A DNA stretch of 28,565 bases, from contig JAEYSV010000050.1 of assembly GCA_023434365.1 (NCBI GenBank), forward strand, positions 1-28,565, written 5' to 3'. The notes under the pieces were generated by a model. The model was not told the DNA's origin. It saw nothing but the letters and a program-made list of their open reading frames with translations, and did not search any database. This stretch comes from Bacillota bacterium. Lineage in GTDB: Bacteria > Bacillota > Clostridia > Lachnospirales > Lachnospiraceae. How positions within the stretch are numbered: the first letter of the stretch is position 1; the number at the start of each line of letters is the position of its first letter. Shown here in pieces: positions 14,159-21,854 of the stretch. The translations under genes and the position numbers were made by a program.

Positions 14159-14187
14159 TTGAAATAAATTACTAGTTGTGATATACT
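14159..14187 (+). promoter_or_regulatory. Promoter of fabV
   Basis: -35 TTGAAA (14159-14164), 17-bp spacer, -10 TATACT (14182-14187). The -10 box overlaps the left arm of the palindrome at 14183-14203. Confidence 0.8.
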
Positions 14188-14203
14188 TTGACAATCAAAG
14201 TAT
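14183..14203. promoter_or_regulatory. FabT-like operator over the fabV -10 box
   Basis: A perfect 21-bp palindrome: ATACTTTGA (14183-14191), CAA, TCAAAGTAT (14195-14203). The core TTTGA-N3-TCAAA matches the site of FabT-type MarR regulators of fatty acid synthesis in Firmicutes. Its position over the -10 and start predicts repression of fabV. The regulator gene is not in the window. Confidence 0.8.
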
Positions 14204-14255
14204 CTTGGTCTGAACAGGCCTTTGTAATTTTAATAGGAATAGTGAGGAAATATAT

Positions 14256-15452
14256 ATGATAATACAGCCAAAAGTTCGAGGATTTATTTGTGCAACTGCC
14301 CATCCGGCAGGATGCCGCCGTCATGTACAGGTGCAGATTGACTACATAAAGTCTCTCACCACTAGCGAAAATGGTCCAAAAAATGTACTGGTGATTGGAG
14401 CATCCACGGGGTATGGACTTGCTTCCCGTATTGCAGCTACTTATCTGTATGGTGCTAATACCCTCGGAATTATGTATGAAAAACCAGCTTCTGAGAAACG
14501 TACTGCAACTGCTGGCTGGTATAATACTGCAGCTTTTGAAGAAATAGCAACCACTGATGGTTATTATGCTAAATCCATTAATGGAGATGCCTTCTCAAAA
14601 GAAATAAAAGAGCAAACCATCGCTACTATTCGTGAAGAGATGAAACAAATAGATTTGGTAATCTATAGCCTTGCTGCACCTCGAAGAACAATGGAGGATG
14701 GGACGGTCTACTCCTCAGTATTAAAAACAACTTCTGATGTGTTTACGAATAAATCTTTAGACTTAAGAAATAACGTAATTACCGAAGCAAGTATCTCTCC
14801 TGCAACAAAGGAGGAGTTAGACGCAACGATCAAAGTAATGGGAGGCGAAGACTGGCAGGACTGGATGACAGCACTTGATGACGCTGGTGTTTTGGCTAAC
14901 AATGCAACCACAATAGCCTACTCCTATATTGGTCCAAAACTAACTTATCCAGTATATTTTAATGGTACGATTGGTAATGCAAAAAAACATCTTTATCAGA
15001 CAGCACAAGCAATGAATGAGCAATTTGCTGACAAAGGTTATAAGGCAATTATCAGTGTTAATAAAGCCTTGGTAACGCAGGCAAGTAGTGCAATTCCAAT
15101 TGTTCCTCTGTACATGACAATGTTATATAAAGTCATGAAAGAAAAAGGAACTCATGAAAATTGCATTATGCAAATTGGACGTATGTTTACTGAAAAACTT
15201 GCAGGTGGCAAAATAATTGCTGATGAAGCAGGTTACATTCGTTTGGATGATTATGAATTAGAAGAATCAGTACAAAATGAAATCCTAACACTCTGGGATA
15301 AGGTGAGTACCGAAACCATTCATGAATTTACTGATTTAGATGGCTATTGGAAAGACTTTTATCAGATGTTCGGCTTTTGCTTTGATGGCATCGATTATGA
15401 TGCCGATTATAACCCTGACACCGATATTCCTAGCATCGAAAAAGAATTGTAA
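14256..15452 (+). CDS. fabV: Trans-2-enoyl-CoA/ACP reductase, FabV/TER family
   Basis: A 398-residue protein matching FabV/TER from end to end (family about 400). The N-terminus is MIIQPKVRGFICATAHPAGC. The nucleotide-binding loop GASTGYG lies at residues 48-54, and an acidic residue E75 (MYEKP) suggests NADH preference. The catalytic Y-x8-K is Y234/K243 (VYFNGTIGNAK). It reduces 2-enoyl-ACP in fatty acid synthesis, or crotonyl-CoA to butyryl-CoA in fermentation. The FabT-like operator in front favours the fatty acid role. GAGG lies upstream of ATG 14256. The last codons SIEKEL and stop are part of a 23-bp unit repeated three more times after the gene. Confidence 0.95.
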   Translation: MIIQPKVRGFICATAHPAGCRRHVQVQIDYIKSLTTSENGPKNVLVIGASTGYGLASRIAATYLYGANTLGIMYEKPASEKRTATAGWYNTAAFEEIATTDGYYAKSINGDAFSKEIKEQTIATIREEMKQIDLVIYSLAAPRRTMEDGTVYSSVLKTTSDVFTNKSLDLRNNVITEASISPATKEELDATIKVMGGEDWQDWMTALDDAGVLANNATTIAYSYIGPKLTYPVYFNGTIGNAKKHLYQTAQAMNEQFADKGYKAIISVNKALVTQASSAIPIVPLYMTMLYKVMKEKGTHENCIMQIGRMFTEKLAGGKIIADEAGYIRLDDYELEESVQNEILTLWDKVSTETIHEFTDLDGYWKDFYQMFGFCFDGIDYDADYNPDTDIPSIEKEL

Positions 15453-15524
15453 AAGACATCAAAAAAGAATTGTAAAAGACATCGAGAAAGAACTGTAAAA
15501 GACATCGAGAAAGAACTGTAAAAA
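15433..15524 (+). repeat. Four tandem copies of a 23-bp unit starting in the fabV 3' end
   Basis: Units at 15433-15455, 15456-15478, 15479-15501 and 15502-15524 share the pattern catcRAgAAAGAAyTGTAAAAg. Unit 1 encodes the last residues and stop codon of fabV; each further unit carries another TAA in a shifted frame because 23 is not a multiple of three. Units 3 and 4 are nearly identical, suggesting recent slippage. Confidence 0.9.
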
Positions 15525-15527
15525 AAA

Positions 15528-15585
15528 CGTGTGATTATATCAACAAAGACCTTGTCTTTGCTTGACAATAATAACACGCTTTTTT
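15528..15585. terminator. Bidirectional terminator between fabV and the DHHW gene
   Basis: CGTGT (15528-15532) pairs with ACACG (15574-15578), with an inner strong stem CAAAGAC/GTCTTTG (about 15544-15560) and partial pairing between. T6 follows on the plus strand and a run of A precedes on the other side, giving a T tail for the minus-strand operon. Confidence 0.8.
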
Positions 15586-15599
15586 ATTTGCTAAAACTA

Positions 15600-16808
15600 T
15601 TATTTTAAGAACTTCAATGTATTAGTATCCTGTACCAGATTTATCGTATTATACAATACAAGAATATCCGTAATCCCTTCTGATTGAATTAACGCTTCGG
15701 TACTGTCATTATAATATCGATAGTCGATTAGAATTGTCTCCTCATAATGATTTGCTACAAATGGTGCAAAGGTATGCGCAAAAGAATCCTTAATAATTAA
15801 CAGCTTCCTTCCTTTTATTCCCGTTTTGATAGAAACGTAAGCATTATTTCCTCCTAGAAATATCGAGTATTTATCTTTCTTCTTAAGCATATCATAATCA
15901 AAAAGTCCACTCATCTCTTTCTGCCGATTCAAGGTTACCTTATACTGCGGCTTTGCTTTCCACTGATAGAGACTGATAGAATCTGGAACAGTTTTTATAT
16001 TAACTTTGGAATGCAATGTTCCATAGAATTCCTTTGTTACTTCCTCTACCTCAAAGTCCTCCTTCTGATATGCCGTTATCCCAACCTGTTTGGCCCAGGC
16101 CAGATAAGCATAATAAGCCCCTAAACTGGTCCAGTGATGATCCGTACGATAAAAAATATATTCCTCACTATGATTAAGTAAAGGATTCTTTACATCAATA
16201 AAATGGTCCAAACCAACTAATTCTTTCGTTCGGTCAAGAAGCTTCTGCTGATCGTATCCATTTGCATGAGCAGGAAGTTTATCCGTAAGGATTTCACTGG
16301 CTGTTGGCACAATCATTACCTGAATATTCTTGCTATCTTCATATTTCTTAACAAACTCCTGTAACCTTGCAAGATTGGTTTCTGCCTGCTTAGCATCCAC
16401 ATCCGTTTCTTTATGCTGTTGAATCAGATAATTATCTTTTCCAAAATAAACACCATTTACGTCTTTCTTCCAAAGAACTCTTTCTGTAATTACCTTTAGC
16501 CCAATCCACTCATCCCTCATAAAAAATTGGTCAGTAACGTACTTTTCATAGTTTGCAATAAATTCGCCATTTAGCAAGGTTTCTAATGAGAAATCAGGTC
16601 TTTTGGTAAGATAACGATTTTCATTTTCCGAAAATTCCGTATCTTTCTTTACTATTGAAATAATACTAATCCCCGCCATAATCCCAACAAATAACACGCA
16701 GATTGCAATATTATGTAGTTTTCTCACACTCTGATTCCAACCCAAATTATCCTTCTCCTTTGTAGGCATCTCGGTATTCTGAATTACTTCTTTTTCTTCG
16801 CTATCCAT
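15600..16808 (-). CDS. DHHW/AlgJ-like SGNH protein of surface O-acylation
   Basis: A 402-residue protein with a short cytoplasmic N-terminus, one membrane anchor (about residues 33-53) and an extracellular SGNH-like domain. ENENRYLTKRPDFS (61-74) is the usual entry motif of AlgJ/AlgX/DHHW proteins. TDHHW (D223, H225) and KDSF (S342) supply a candidate Asp-His-Ser triad. Such proteins take an acyl group passed across the membrane by an MBOAT partner and put it on a polysaccharide. It is the last gene of the cluster, 64 nt after the MBOAT gene, ending at a bidirectional terminator. Confidence 0.88.
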   Translation of the reverse strand: MDSEEKEVIQNTEMPTKEKDNLGWNQSVRKLHNIAICVLFVGIMAGISIISIVKKDTEFSENENRYLTKRPDFSLETLLNGEFIANYEKYVTDQFFMRDEWIGLKVITERVLWKKDVNGVYFGKDNYLIQQHKETDVDAKQAETNLARLQEFVKKYEDSKNIQVMIVPTASEILTDKLPAHANGYDQQKLLDRTKELVGLDHFIDVKNPLLNHSEEYIFYRTDHHWTSLGAYYAYLAWAKQVGITAYQKEDFEVEEVTKEFYGTLHSKVNIKTVPDSISLYQWKAKPQYKVTLNRQKEMSGLFDYDMLKKKDKYSIFLGGNNAYVSIKTGIKGRKLLIIKDSFAHTFAPFVANHYEETILIDYRYYNDSTEALIQSEGITDILVLYNTINLVQDTNTLKFLK

Positions 16809-16872
16809 CTATATTATCCTCTCTTTTTATATCAAAGTATGTCAGTCTGAGCTAGCTCCCTCTCTTAATGGA

Positions 16873-18300
16873 CTAAAATCTAAAATACAAAAACGGATTA
16901 TAGGAGCTATTGACTAGATAAGCAAGCCCAATCATTATACCGCCTATGAGTAATGATAACTCCAATAAGACATATCCAAATGCAATAATATTTTTTCTTT
17001 GACAAACTACGTGTTGCAGCTTAGTTACGATTCTTTTTGGCCAATCTGTTACCGCTATTGTCAAGATCACAAGCATTGGAAGATAACTCGACAAGATATA
17101 TAAGGTCTGCTCATTATATATACCACCGCCTGCTGCAAACATTGCCTTCAGATACGGAAGAATTTGATTGATATTCAACTCAAAAATGACCCAACTAATT
17201 AATACAATCACAATTGCATAGCTGTGTTGTAAAAATCCCGGCATTCTATCAAGAAACTTGAGTAAGAACTTTTTCTCAATTATTAATAGCACACCAAAAT
17301 ACGCTCCCCACAATATAAAGTTCCATTCAGCACCATGCCAAAAACCCGTCAACAACCATACAATAGCGATATTTCGAATCTGTTTGCCTGCACTGCACCG
17401 GTTTCCACCAAGTGGGATATAGACATAATCACGAAACCAGGTTCCTAGCGAGATATGCCATCTACGCCAAAATTCAGTAATATTTTTTGATAAATACGGA
17501 TAATTAAAATTCTCCAAAAAATGAAATCCAAGCATTTTTCCAAGTCCAATTGCCATATCAGAGTAACCTGAAAAATCAAAATAAATCTGGAAAGCAAAAG
17601 CAAGAACGCCAATCCATGCAGTAACTGCAGGCAAACCATTTGGATCCATTACTTTTATCGAATCCCATAGCATACCAATATTATTGGCTAGTAATATTTT
17701 TTTCCCTAATCCAATTAATAAACGGATGACTCCCTCTGCAAACTGATTAACATCTTCTTTTCGCTCATCTAACTGTTTGGCAATTGTTTTAAATTGTACA
17801 ATTGGACCAGCTATTAACTGAGGAAATAATGCTACATAGGTGCCAAATGAAATAATATTCTTTTGCACTTTGGCATCTCCTCGGTACACATCTATTGTAT
17901 AAGACATAGTCTGAAACGTGTAGAAGGAAATACCGATTGGCATTGATATCTTAAGTAACGGAATAGCCGTTTGAAAAACATCATTTATGTTTGTAATAAA
18001 AAAGTTGCTATATTTGAAGAAGCATAACAAAGCCAAATTTATCACCATGGATGAAGCAACGGCGGCTTTTGCCTTGCCTCTCATATTCTTATTAAGATAG
18101 GTATGTACCATTCTTCCATGCGTATAATCAACCATCGTCGAAAAAAGCATGATACTGACATAGATTGGCTCACCCCACGAATAAAAAATAAGACTACTAA
18201 CAAACAACACTAGATTGCGTAACTTCCTTGGTAGTATAAAATACAAAAGAAATGCAACCGGCAGAAAACGAAATAAAAATGGAATACTACTAAATACCAT
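16873..18300 (-). CDS. MBOAT O-acyltransferase, AlgI/DltB-like
   Basis: A 475-residue polytopic membrane protein with about ten or more hydrophobic segments. It carries the MBOAT signatures IYFDFSGYSDMAIGLGKMLG, WRRWHISLGTWFRDYVYIPL and the catalytic His in LLTGFWHGAEWN (H322, the same number as in AlgI). It moves acyl groups, usually acetyl, across the membrane for modification of an exported polysaccharide. GGAG precedes ATG 18300. It is followed by its DHHW partner, and preceded by DUF4358 and SGNH genes on the same strand. Confidence 0.95.
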   Translation of the reverse strand: MVFSSIPFLFRFLPVAFLLYFILPRKLRNLVLFVSSLIFYSWGEPIYVSIMLFSTMVDYTHGRMVHTYLNKNMRGKAKAAVASSMVINLALLCFFKYSNFFITNINDVFQTAIPLLKISMPIGISFYTFQTMSYTIDVYRGDAKVQKNIISFGTYVALFPQLIAGPIVQFKTIAKQLDERKEDVNQFAEGVIRLLIGLGKKILLANNIGMLWDSIKVMDPNGLPAVTAWIGVLAFAFQIYFDFSGYSDMAIGLGKMLGFHFLENFNYPYLSKNITEFWRRWHISLGTWFRDYVYIPLGGNRCSAGKQIRNIAIVWLLTGFWHGAEWNFILWGAYFGVLLIIEKKFLLKFLDRMPGFLQHSYAIVIVLISWVIFELNINQILPYLKAMFAAGGGIYNEQTLYILSSYLPMLVILTIAVTDWPKRIVTKLQHVVCQRKNIIAFGYVLLELSLLIGGIMIGLAYLVNSSYNPFLYFRF

Positions 18301-18355
18301 GCTTTAGTCTCCTTACTAAGTTTAAAATCGTACTGTACTATAAAATACACAACAA

Positions 18356-18446
18356 TCTGCCTTAACCATTCTAAAAGTTACAGTTTACAAAAATACTAAC
18401 TTTCTTTTTTGTTCCTGCAGTTCTATTTATGAATGGTTAAGACAGA
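18356..18446. repeat. Long inverted repeat between DUF4358 and MBOAT genes
   Basis: TCTGCCTTAACCATTC (18356-18371) and GAATGGTTAAGACAGA (18431-18446) match at 15 of 16 positions around a 59-bp AT-rich loop. It has no T tract and is not a simple terminator. It fills most of the 186-nt gap and may be a small mobile repeat, an operator pair or an mRNA processing site. Confidence 0.6.
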
Positions 18447-18486
18447 TAAGTATTGCGAAGACAACGTCCACATATTCATTACACGT

Positions 18487-19005
18487 TTATGATACCTTCT
18501 CAAGTATGTCATCAATAACGGTTTTCACCTGACTTTTATCTGCGGATACACTTAAAACCACGTATTTCCCAATCACCTCTAAATATGGGTCCTGCAATTT
18601 TGGTATTTCATCAGGTAAATAATCTCGATTGGCTTCTATCTGGTTCTCCAAATCTTTCTTCAGGCTTTCTTTTACTTTATTGGCATTCTCAACTGATACC
18701 GTCTGAAAAACAGCTAATTGATCGCATGTACCTGCAGAGTTATAATATATGACCACCTTCTCTATCAACCCGACATCTGTCTCTGTATAGATAGATTCCA
18801 TCATATCCGAATCAATCACCTCTAATTGTTCTGCATAACTTACCTTTGCTAAGACTTCCTCCGCAACGTTCTCAATATCAAGAACAGTATTCTCATACTT
18901 TTGATTATCCTGCTTATTACTACAACCGGTAACAGCTGTTGCAAATACGCCAACTAATACACCTATTACCGACATCTTCTTTAATATTTTGCATCCTCTT
19001 TTCAT
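18487..19005 (-). CDS. DUF4358 lipoprotein of the acylation cluster
   Basis: A 172-residue lipoprotein. The start at ATG 19005 is chosen for GGAGG 6-8 nt upstream; the longer frame overlaps the SGNH gene without a ribosome site. Signal peptide MKRGCKILKKMSVIGVLVG, then lipobox TGC (Cys about 28). Residues 40-170 match DUF4358 (AEEVLAKVSYAEQLEVIDSD, AVFQTVSVENANKVKESL, IGKYVVLSVSAD). DUF4358 proteins are common beside MBOAT/DHHW genes in Clostridia; their role is unknown. It is 23 nt from the SGNH gene in one operon. Confidence 0.88.
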   Translation of the reverse strand: MKRGCKILKKMSVIGVLVGVFATAVTGCSNKQDNQKYENTVLDIENVAEEVLAKVSYAEQLEVIDSDMMESIYTETDVGLIEKVVIYYNSAGTCDQLAVFQTVSVENANKVKESLKKDLENQIEANRDYLPDEIPKLQDPYLEVIGKYVVLSVSADKSQVKTVIDDILEKVS

Positions 19006-19028
19006 CCTGAACCTCCGGTTTTTGTTTA

Positions 19029-20288
19029 TTACTCTGATAATTCCCTTATGTATTGTAACCACAATTTACAGTATTTCTTAGTTAGATGAATCCCATCTGA
19101 GGAAGCCTCTTTAGGTAGTGCACCGTCCTCGCCACTCATTTTGTCAGCAACATTCAAATAATTACAGTTATACTCATCACATAGCCTCTTGATTAACTTA
19201 TTATAATTATCTATCCGGTTATTGTTAAAGACTTTATCCCTCTTCGAACGTTCACTTGTAACCGGAATAATAGACTGGATATACAAAACCGCATTGGGCT
19301 GAAGTTTTTGTATTTCAACAATCAAGTTCTTGTAACGATCGTAAAATGCATCCTCATTAGGCCATCCCAACTCATTGATTCCGAATGCAATATATATTCT
19401 GTCAAAAGAGTTTTCTTTCAAACTTTCTAACACCGTTTTTTTGTGTCTACCAGAACCTATTACGCGTTTTTCCATAGCACTACTAACCGTTAAGCTTTTT
19501 GCAGCTAAAAAGGTAGGACTATTTAACCCACACATTAATTGAAGTCCAACAGTTCTGGAATTGCCAATAAATGCGGTATTCTTAAAAAACTCTTCCTCTG
19601 ACTGTTTTGAATTCTTATCTGGTGCATCTTCTTTCGGTTGATTCACCGCTGGTGTTTCCTTTTCCGGATTCACCGTTGGCACTTCCTTCTCCTGATTCAC
19701 CTTTGATGTTTCCTTTGGTTCGTCTACTTTTGCTATCTCCTTTGATTCGTCCTCAGGCGGCCTATCATTCTCTGTCACCTCTGGGCTCTCAATTACTGGT
19801 ATCTCTAATGATTCTTTATTCGGTTTTACTACCGGCTCTGTTTTTTTATCATATTCTTCTTTCTGAATAGATGCAGTATGCTCGGCAATCTCCTTAAGCA
19901 TCATTTGCTTCTTAATAATTTCGTACGTCGTTGGTATTTTCTCTAACAATTTATCTGATTCGCCCTCATAAAAAGCTAATGAAGTTGTCTGTGCTCCAAA
20001 TGATTCCCGTACAGTTGCGATAATAAGCGTAATCGCCAATACTGCTGTCCCACCACTGATTAATGCATACTGCTTTTTCTTCCTACGTCTTTTTAGTATC
20101 TCTTCCTGGTTCCTCTTAACCGCTTCATAATCAGTCAGCTTTTGATCTAGGTTACGTAACTCGTCTTCTACTGAGCGGTTAAACTCTTCCAAATAGTCCA
20201 GTTCTTCAATAAAATCGATATCCTTTAAAAAATCGGTATTACTAAAGAAATCTCCCTCCATGTCTGTGCGAAATTCAGTATTTCTCAT
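19029..20288 (-). CDS. Membrane-anchored SGNH/GDSL hydrolase with repeat linker
   Basis: A 419-residue protein. Residues 1-73 are an acidic cytoplasmic helical region ending in a basic KRRRKKK stop. A transmembrane segment lies at 74-93. An extracellular linker (about 105-232) has degenerate 9-residue repeats (VDEPKETSK, VNQEKEVPT, VNPEKETPA, VNQPKEDAP). The SGNH domain is 235-419, with block I FIGNSRTVG (S244), block III FGINELGW and block V D398-G-I-H401. It probably acts as an O-acetyltransferase or esterase on surface glycans. First gene of the four-gene acylation cluster. Confidence 0.87.
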   Translation of the reverse strand: MRNTEFRTDMEGDFFSNTDFLKDIDFIEELDYLEEFNRSVEDELRNLDQKLTDYEAVKRNQEEILKRRRKKKQYALISGGTAVLAITLIIATVRESFGAQTTSLAFYEGESDKLLEKIPTTYEIIKKQMMLKEIAEHTASIQKEEYDKKTEPVVKPNKESLEIPVIESPEVTENDRPPEDESKEIAKVDEPKETSKVNQEKEVPTVNPEKETPAVNQPKEDAPDKNSKQSEEEFFKNTAFIGNSRTVGLQLMCGLNSPTFLAAKSLTVSSAMEKRVIGSGRHKKTVLESLKENSFDRIYIAFGINELGWPNEDAFYDRYKNLIVEIQKLQPNAVLYIQSIIPVTSERSKRDKVFNNNRIDNYNKLIKRLCDEYNCNYLNVADKMSGEDGALPKEASSDGIHLTKKYCKLWLQYIRELSE

Positions 20289-20343
20289 TGCCCTACTACT
20301 CCTTTTACCATCCGATTCCTAACTCAGGTCTTATTCTTTTGCT

Positions 20344-20385
20344 ATAATATCGGTTGTACTTTCAGGGTGAATATCACCGGAAAGT
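20344..20385 (-). promoter_or_regulatory. Candidate promoter and palindromic operator of the acylation cluster
   Basis: ACTTTC (20358-20363), GGTGA (20366-20370), TCACC (20374-20378) and GAAAGT (20380-20385) form an interrupted palindrome. On the minus strand TTCACC (20366-20371) and TATTAT (20344-20349) with 16-bp spacing make a plausible promoter, with the palindrome over the -35. The rest of the 375-nt gap (20289-20663) is AT-rich; I see nothing else firm except a TTGAC-ATTC-GTCAA repeat near 20428-20441. Confidence 0.4.
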
Positions 20386-20663
20386 AGAAAGTCTTATAAG
20401 AGTATATATCTATTGTGGACTCCTTTTTGACATTCGTCAATAGCCTGTAATAAAAATTAAAAATAAATTAACAACCTTAGAAAAAGCCGATTTATATCTG
20501 TATTTTTCTATATTTTTCATGCATTTTTTCGGAGAAATTTCTGCATTCTTTTTAGCCCCTTATCTCGCACCCAAATATATACTAAAAAATTTCTTTTCTT
20601 TTACACAAAAAAGCATTATAATAAATAAATAGGATATAATTTATTTAGAAAGGAAGATGCAGT

Positions 20664-20915
20664 ATGAAAAAATTCGGAAAATTTCTATTTACTACAGTAT
20701 CTATCGCTGCTTTAGTTGGCGGAGCTGTATATCTTGTAAAAAATGTTTTCAACAAAGACAAAGATGAAGACTTTGATGATTTCGATGACGATTTCGATGA
20801 TTTTGATTTAGACGATGAAGAAGATACAACAGAAGAACGTGAATATGTTACACTTAACATTGACACTCCAGAGGAAAGCGAAGACGTATCCGAAGATGAA
20901 CCCGAGGAACCTTAA
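20664..20915 (+). CDS. Small membrane protein with a very acidic tail
   Basis: An 83-residue protein, MKKFGKFLFTTVSIAALVGG to start, with a single transmembrane segment (about 8-26). A basic KNVFNKDK follows, then a tail made mostly of Asp and Glu (DEDFDDFDDDFDDFDLDDEE and more to the C-terminus). AAGGAAG precedes the ATG by about 7 nt, and a strong terminator follows. It looks like a tail-displaying membrane protein, perhaps binding cations or basic partners; I recognise no characterised family. It is a stand-alone gene divergent from the acylation cluster. Confidence 0.8.
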   Translation: MKKFGKFLFTTVSIAALVGGAVYLVKNVFNKDKDEDFDDFDDDFDDFDLDDEEDTTEEREYVTLNIDTPEESEDVSEDEPEEP

Positions 20916-20958
20916 GAACGTTAATCTTCGATTGAAGAATAGGTTTAACTATTAATAA

Positions 20959-20993
20959 AGTCGTACTATTGATTATAGTACGACTCTATTTTT
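20959..20993. terminator. Terminator between the acidic protein gene and the HAD gene
   Basis: AGTCGTACTAT (20959-20969) and ATAGTACGACT (20975-20985) form a perfect 11-bp stem followed by CTATTTTT on the plus strand. The minus-strand tail is weaker (TTTATTAATA), but the hairpin may serve both convergent genes. Confidence 0.85.
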
Positions 20994-21813
20994 ATTCAAT
21001 GAGGTTATAATGTTTCATTGCCTGATAAACTCCATCCTCATTAATATCAGTTGTCACATAATCTGCAATAGCTTTTGCATTCATACTTCCATTCCCCATT
21101 ACAATAGCTGTACCAGCATAGGTTAGCATATCCAAATCATTGTTACTGTCACCTATTGCAATACTATCTTTTTGATCTCTACCAAGAATAGCAAGCGTTT
21201 CCTTAATTCCAGTAGCTTTGGTGTAACCTTTTGGCATTAACTCCACAAGTCCATTGGTCAATATTCCATTATCCTTACTTTCATGAACAATCACTGTAAA
21301 GTCCTGCTTTAATATATTGTATAAAGTTTCTATCTTTTCCTCCTCCATTGCTGGCAGAACACAGGTAATTTTACTTGCTTTAATCTCCATCTCCGGCTCA
21401 AGAATCTTTACGATATTACCTAAGCTTTTGATAAACAGACTATAATATGGACGCTTATCATAATATACTTCCTTCTCTACATACACATGATAAGCACCTT
21501 CTAATACATATCCAACTTCATACTGTCTCAGAATTTCACAAGTCTTTTGTATTAGGTCTATCGGTAACTCTACATACTCTAGGATTTTGTCTTCAAACTC
21601 AATATGAGTCCCTGCCCCATACACAAAACCATCAAAATCAAGTCCAGTTATCTTATCATTAATCATACATTTGGTTCTACCACTGCAGATAAATCGAAGA
21701 TGTCCCTTCTCCTTTAACTTACTTAATGCCTGTTTTGCGGATGCACTTACTTCCCCTCTATGATCGAGTAAGGTACCATCTATATCAAAAAAAAGCAGTT
21801 TTGTTTCCATCAT
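20992..21813 (-). CDS. Cof-type HAD-superfamily phosphatase
   Basis: A 273-residue protein with HAD motif I FFDIDGTLLD (D10, D12), motif II CSGR, motif III Lys near 200 (KGYTKATGIK) and motif IV GDSNNDLDML, with a C2B-type cap between motifs II and III. This is the Cof/YbjI-like group, acting on sugar phosphates, pyridoxal phosphate or flavin mononucleotide; the substrate is not predictable. GGAGG precedes two adjacent ATG codons (21813 and 21810) and either may be used. It lies 41 nt after the ABC exporter gene on the same strand. Confidence 0.92.
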   Translation of the reverse strand: MMETKLLFFDIDGTLLDHRGEVSASAKQALSKLKEKGHLRFICSGRTKCMINDKITGLDFDGFVYGAGTHIEFEDKILEYVELPIDLIQKTCEILRQYEVGYVLEGAYHVYVEKEVYYDKRPYYSLFIKSLGNIVKILEPEMEIKASKITCVLPAMEEEKIETLYNILKQDFTVIVHESKDNGILTNGLVELMPKGYTKATGIKETLAILGRDQKDSIAIGDSNNDLDMLTYAGTAIVMGNGSMNAKAIADYVTTDINEDGVYQAMKHYNLIE

Positions 21814-21854
21814 TCATTCCTCCAGACATTAGTTTTATTGCTTTCTATTACCCT

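Noticed and set aside
15433..15524. Short repeats that could suggest a CRISPR array
   Set aside because: The units are contiguous with no spacers and derive from the fabV 3' end; no cas gene is nearby.
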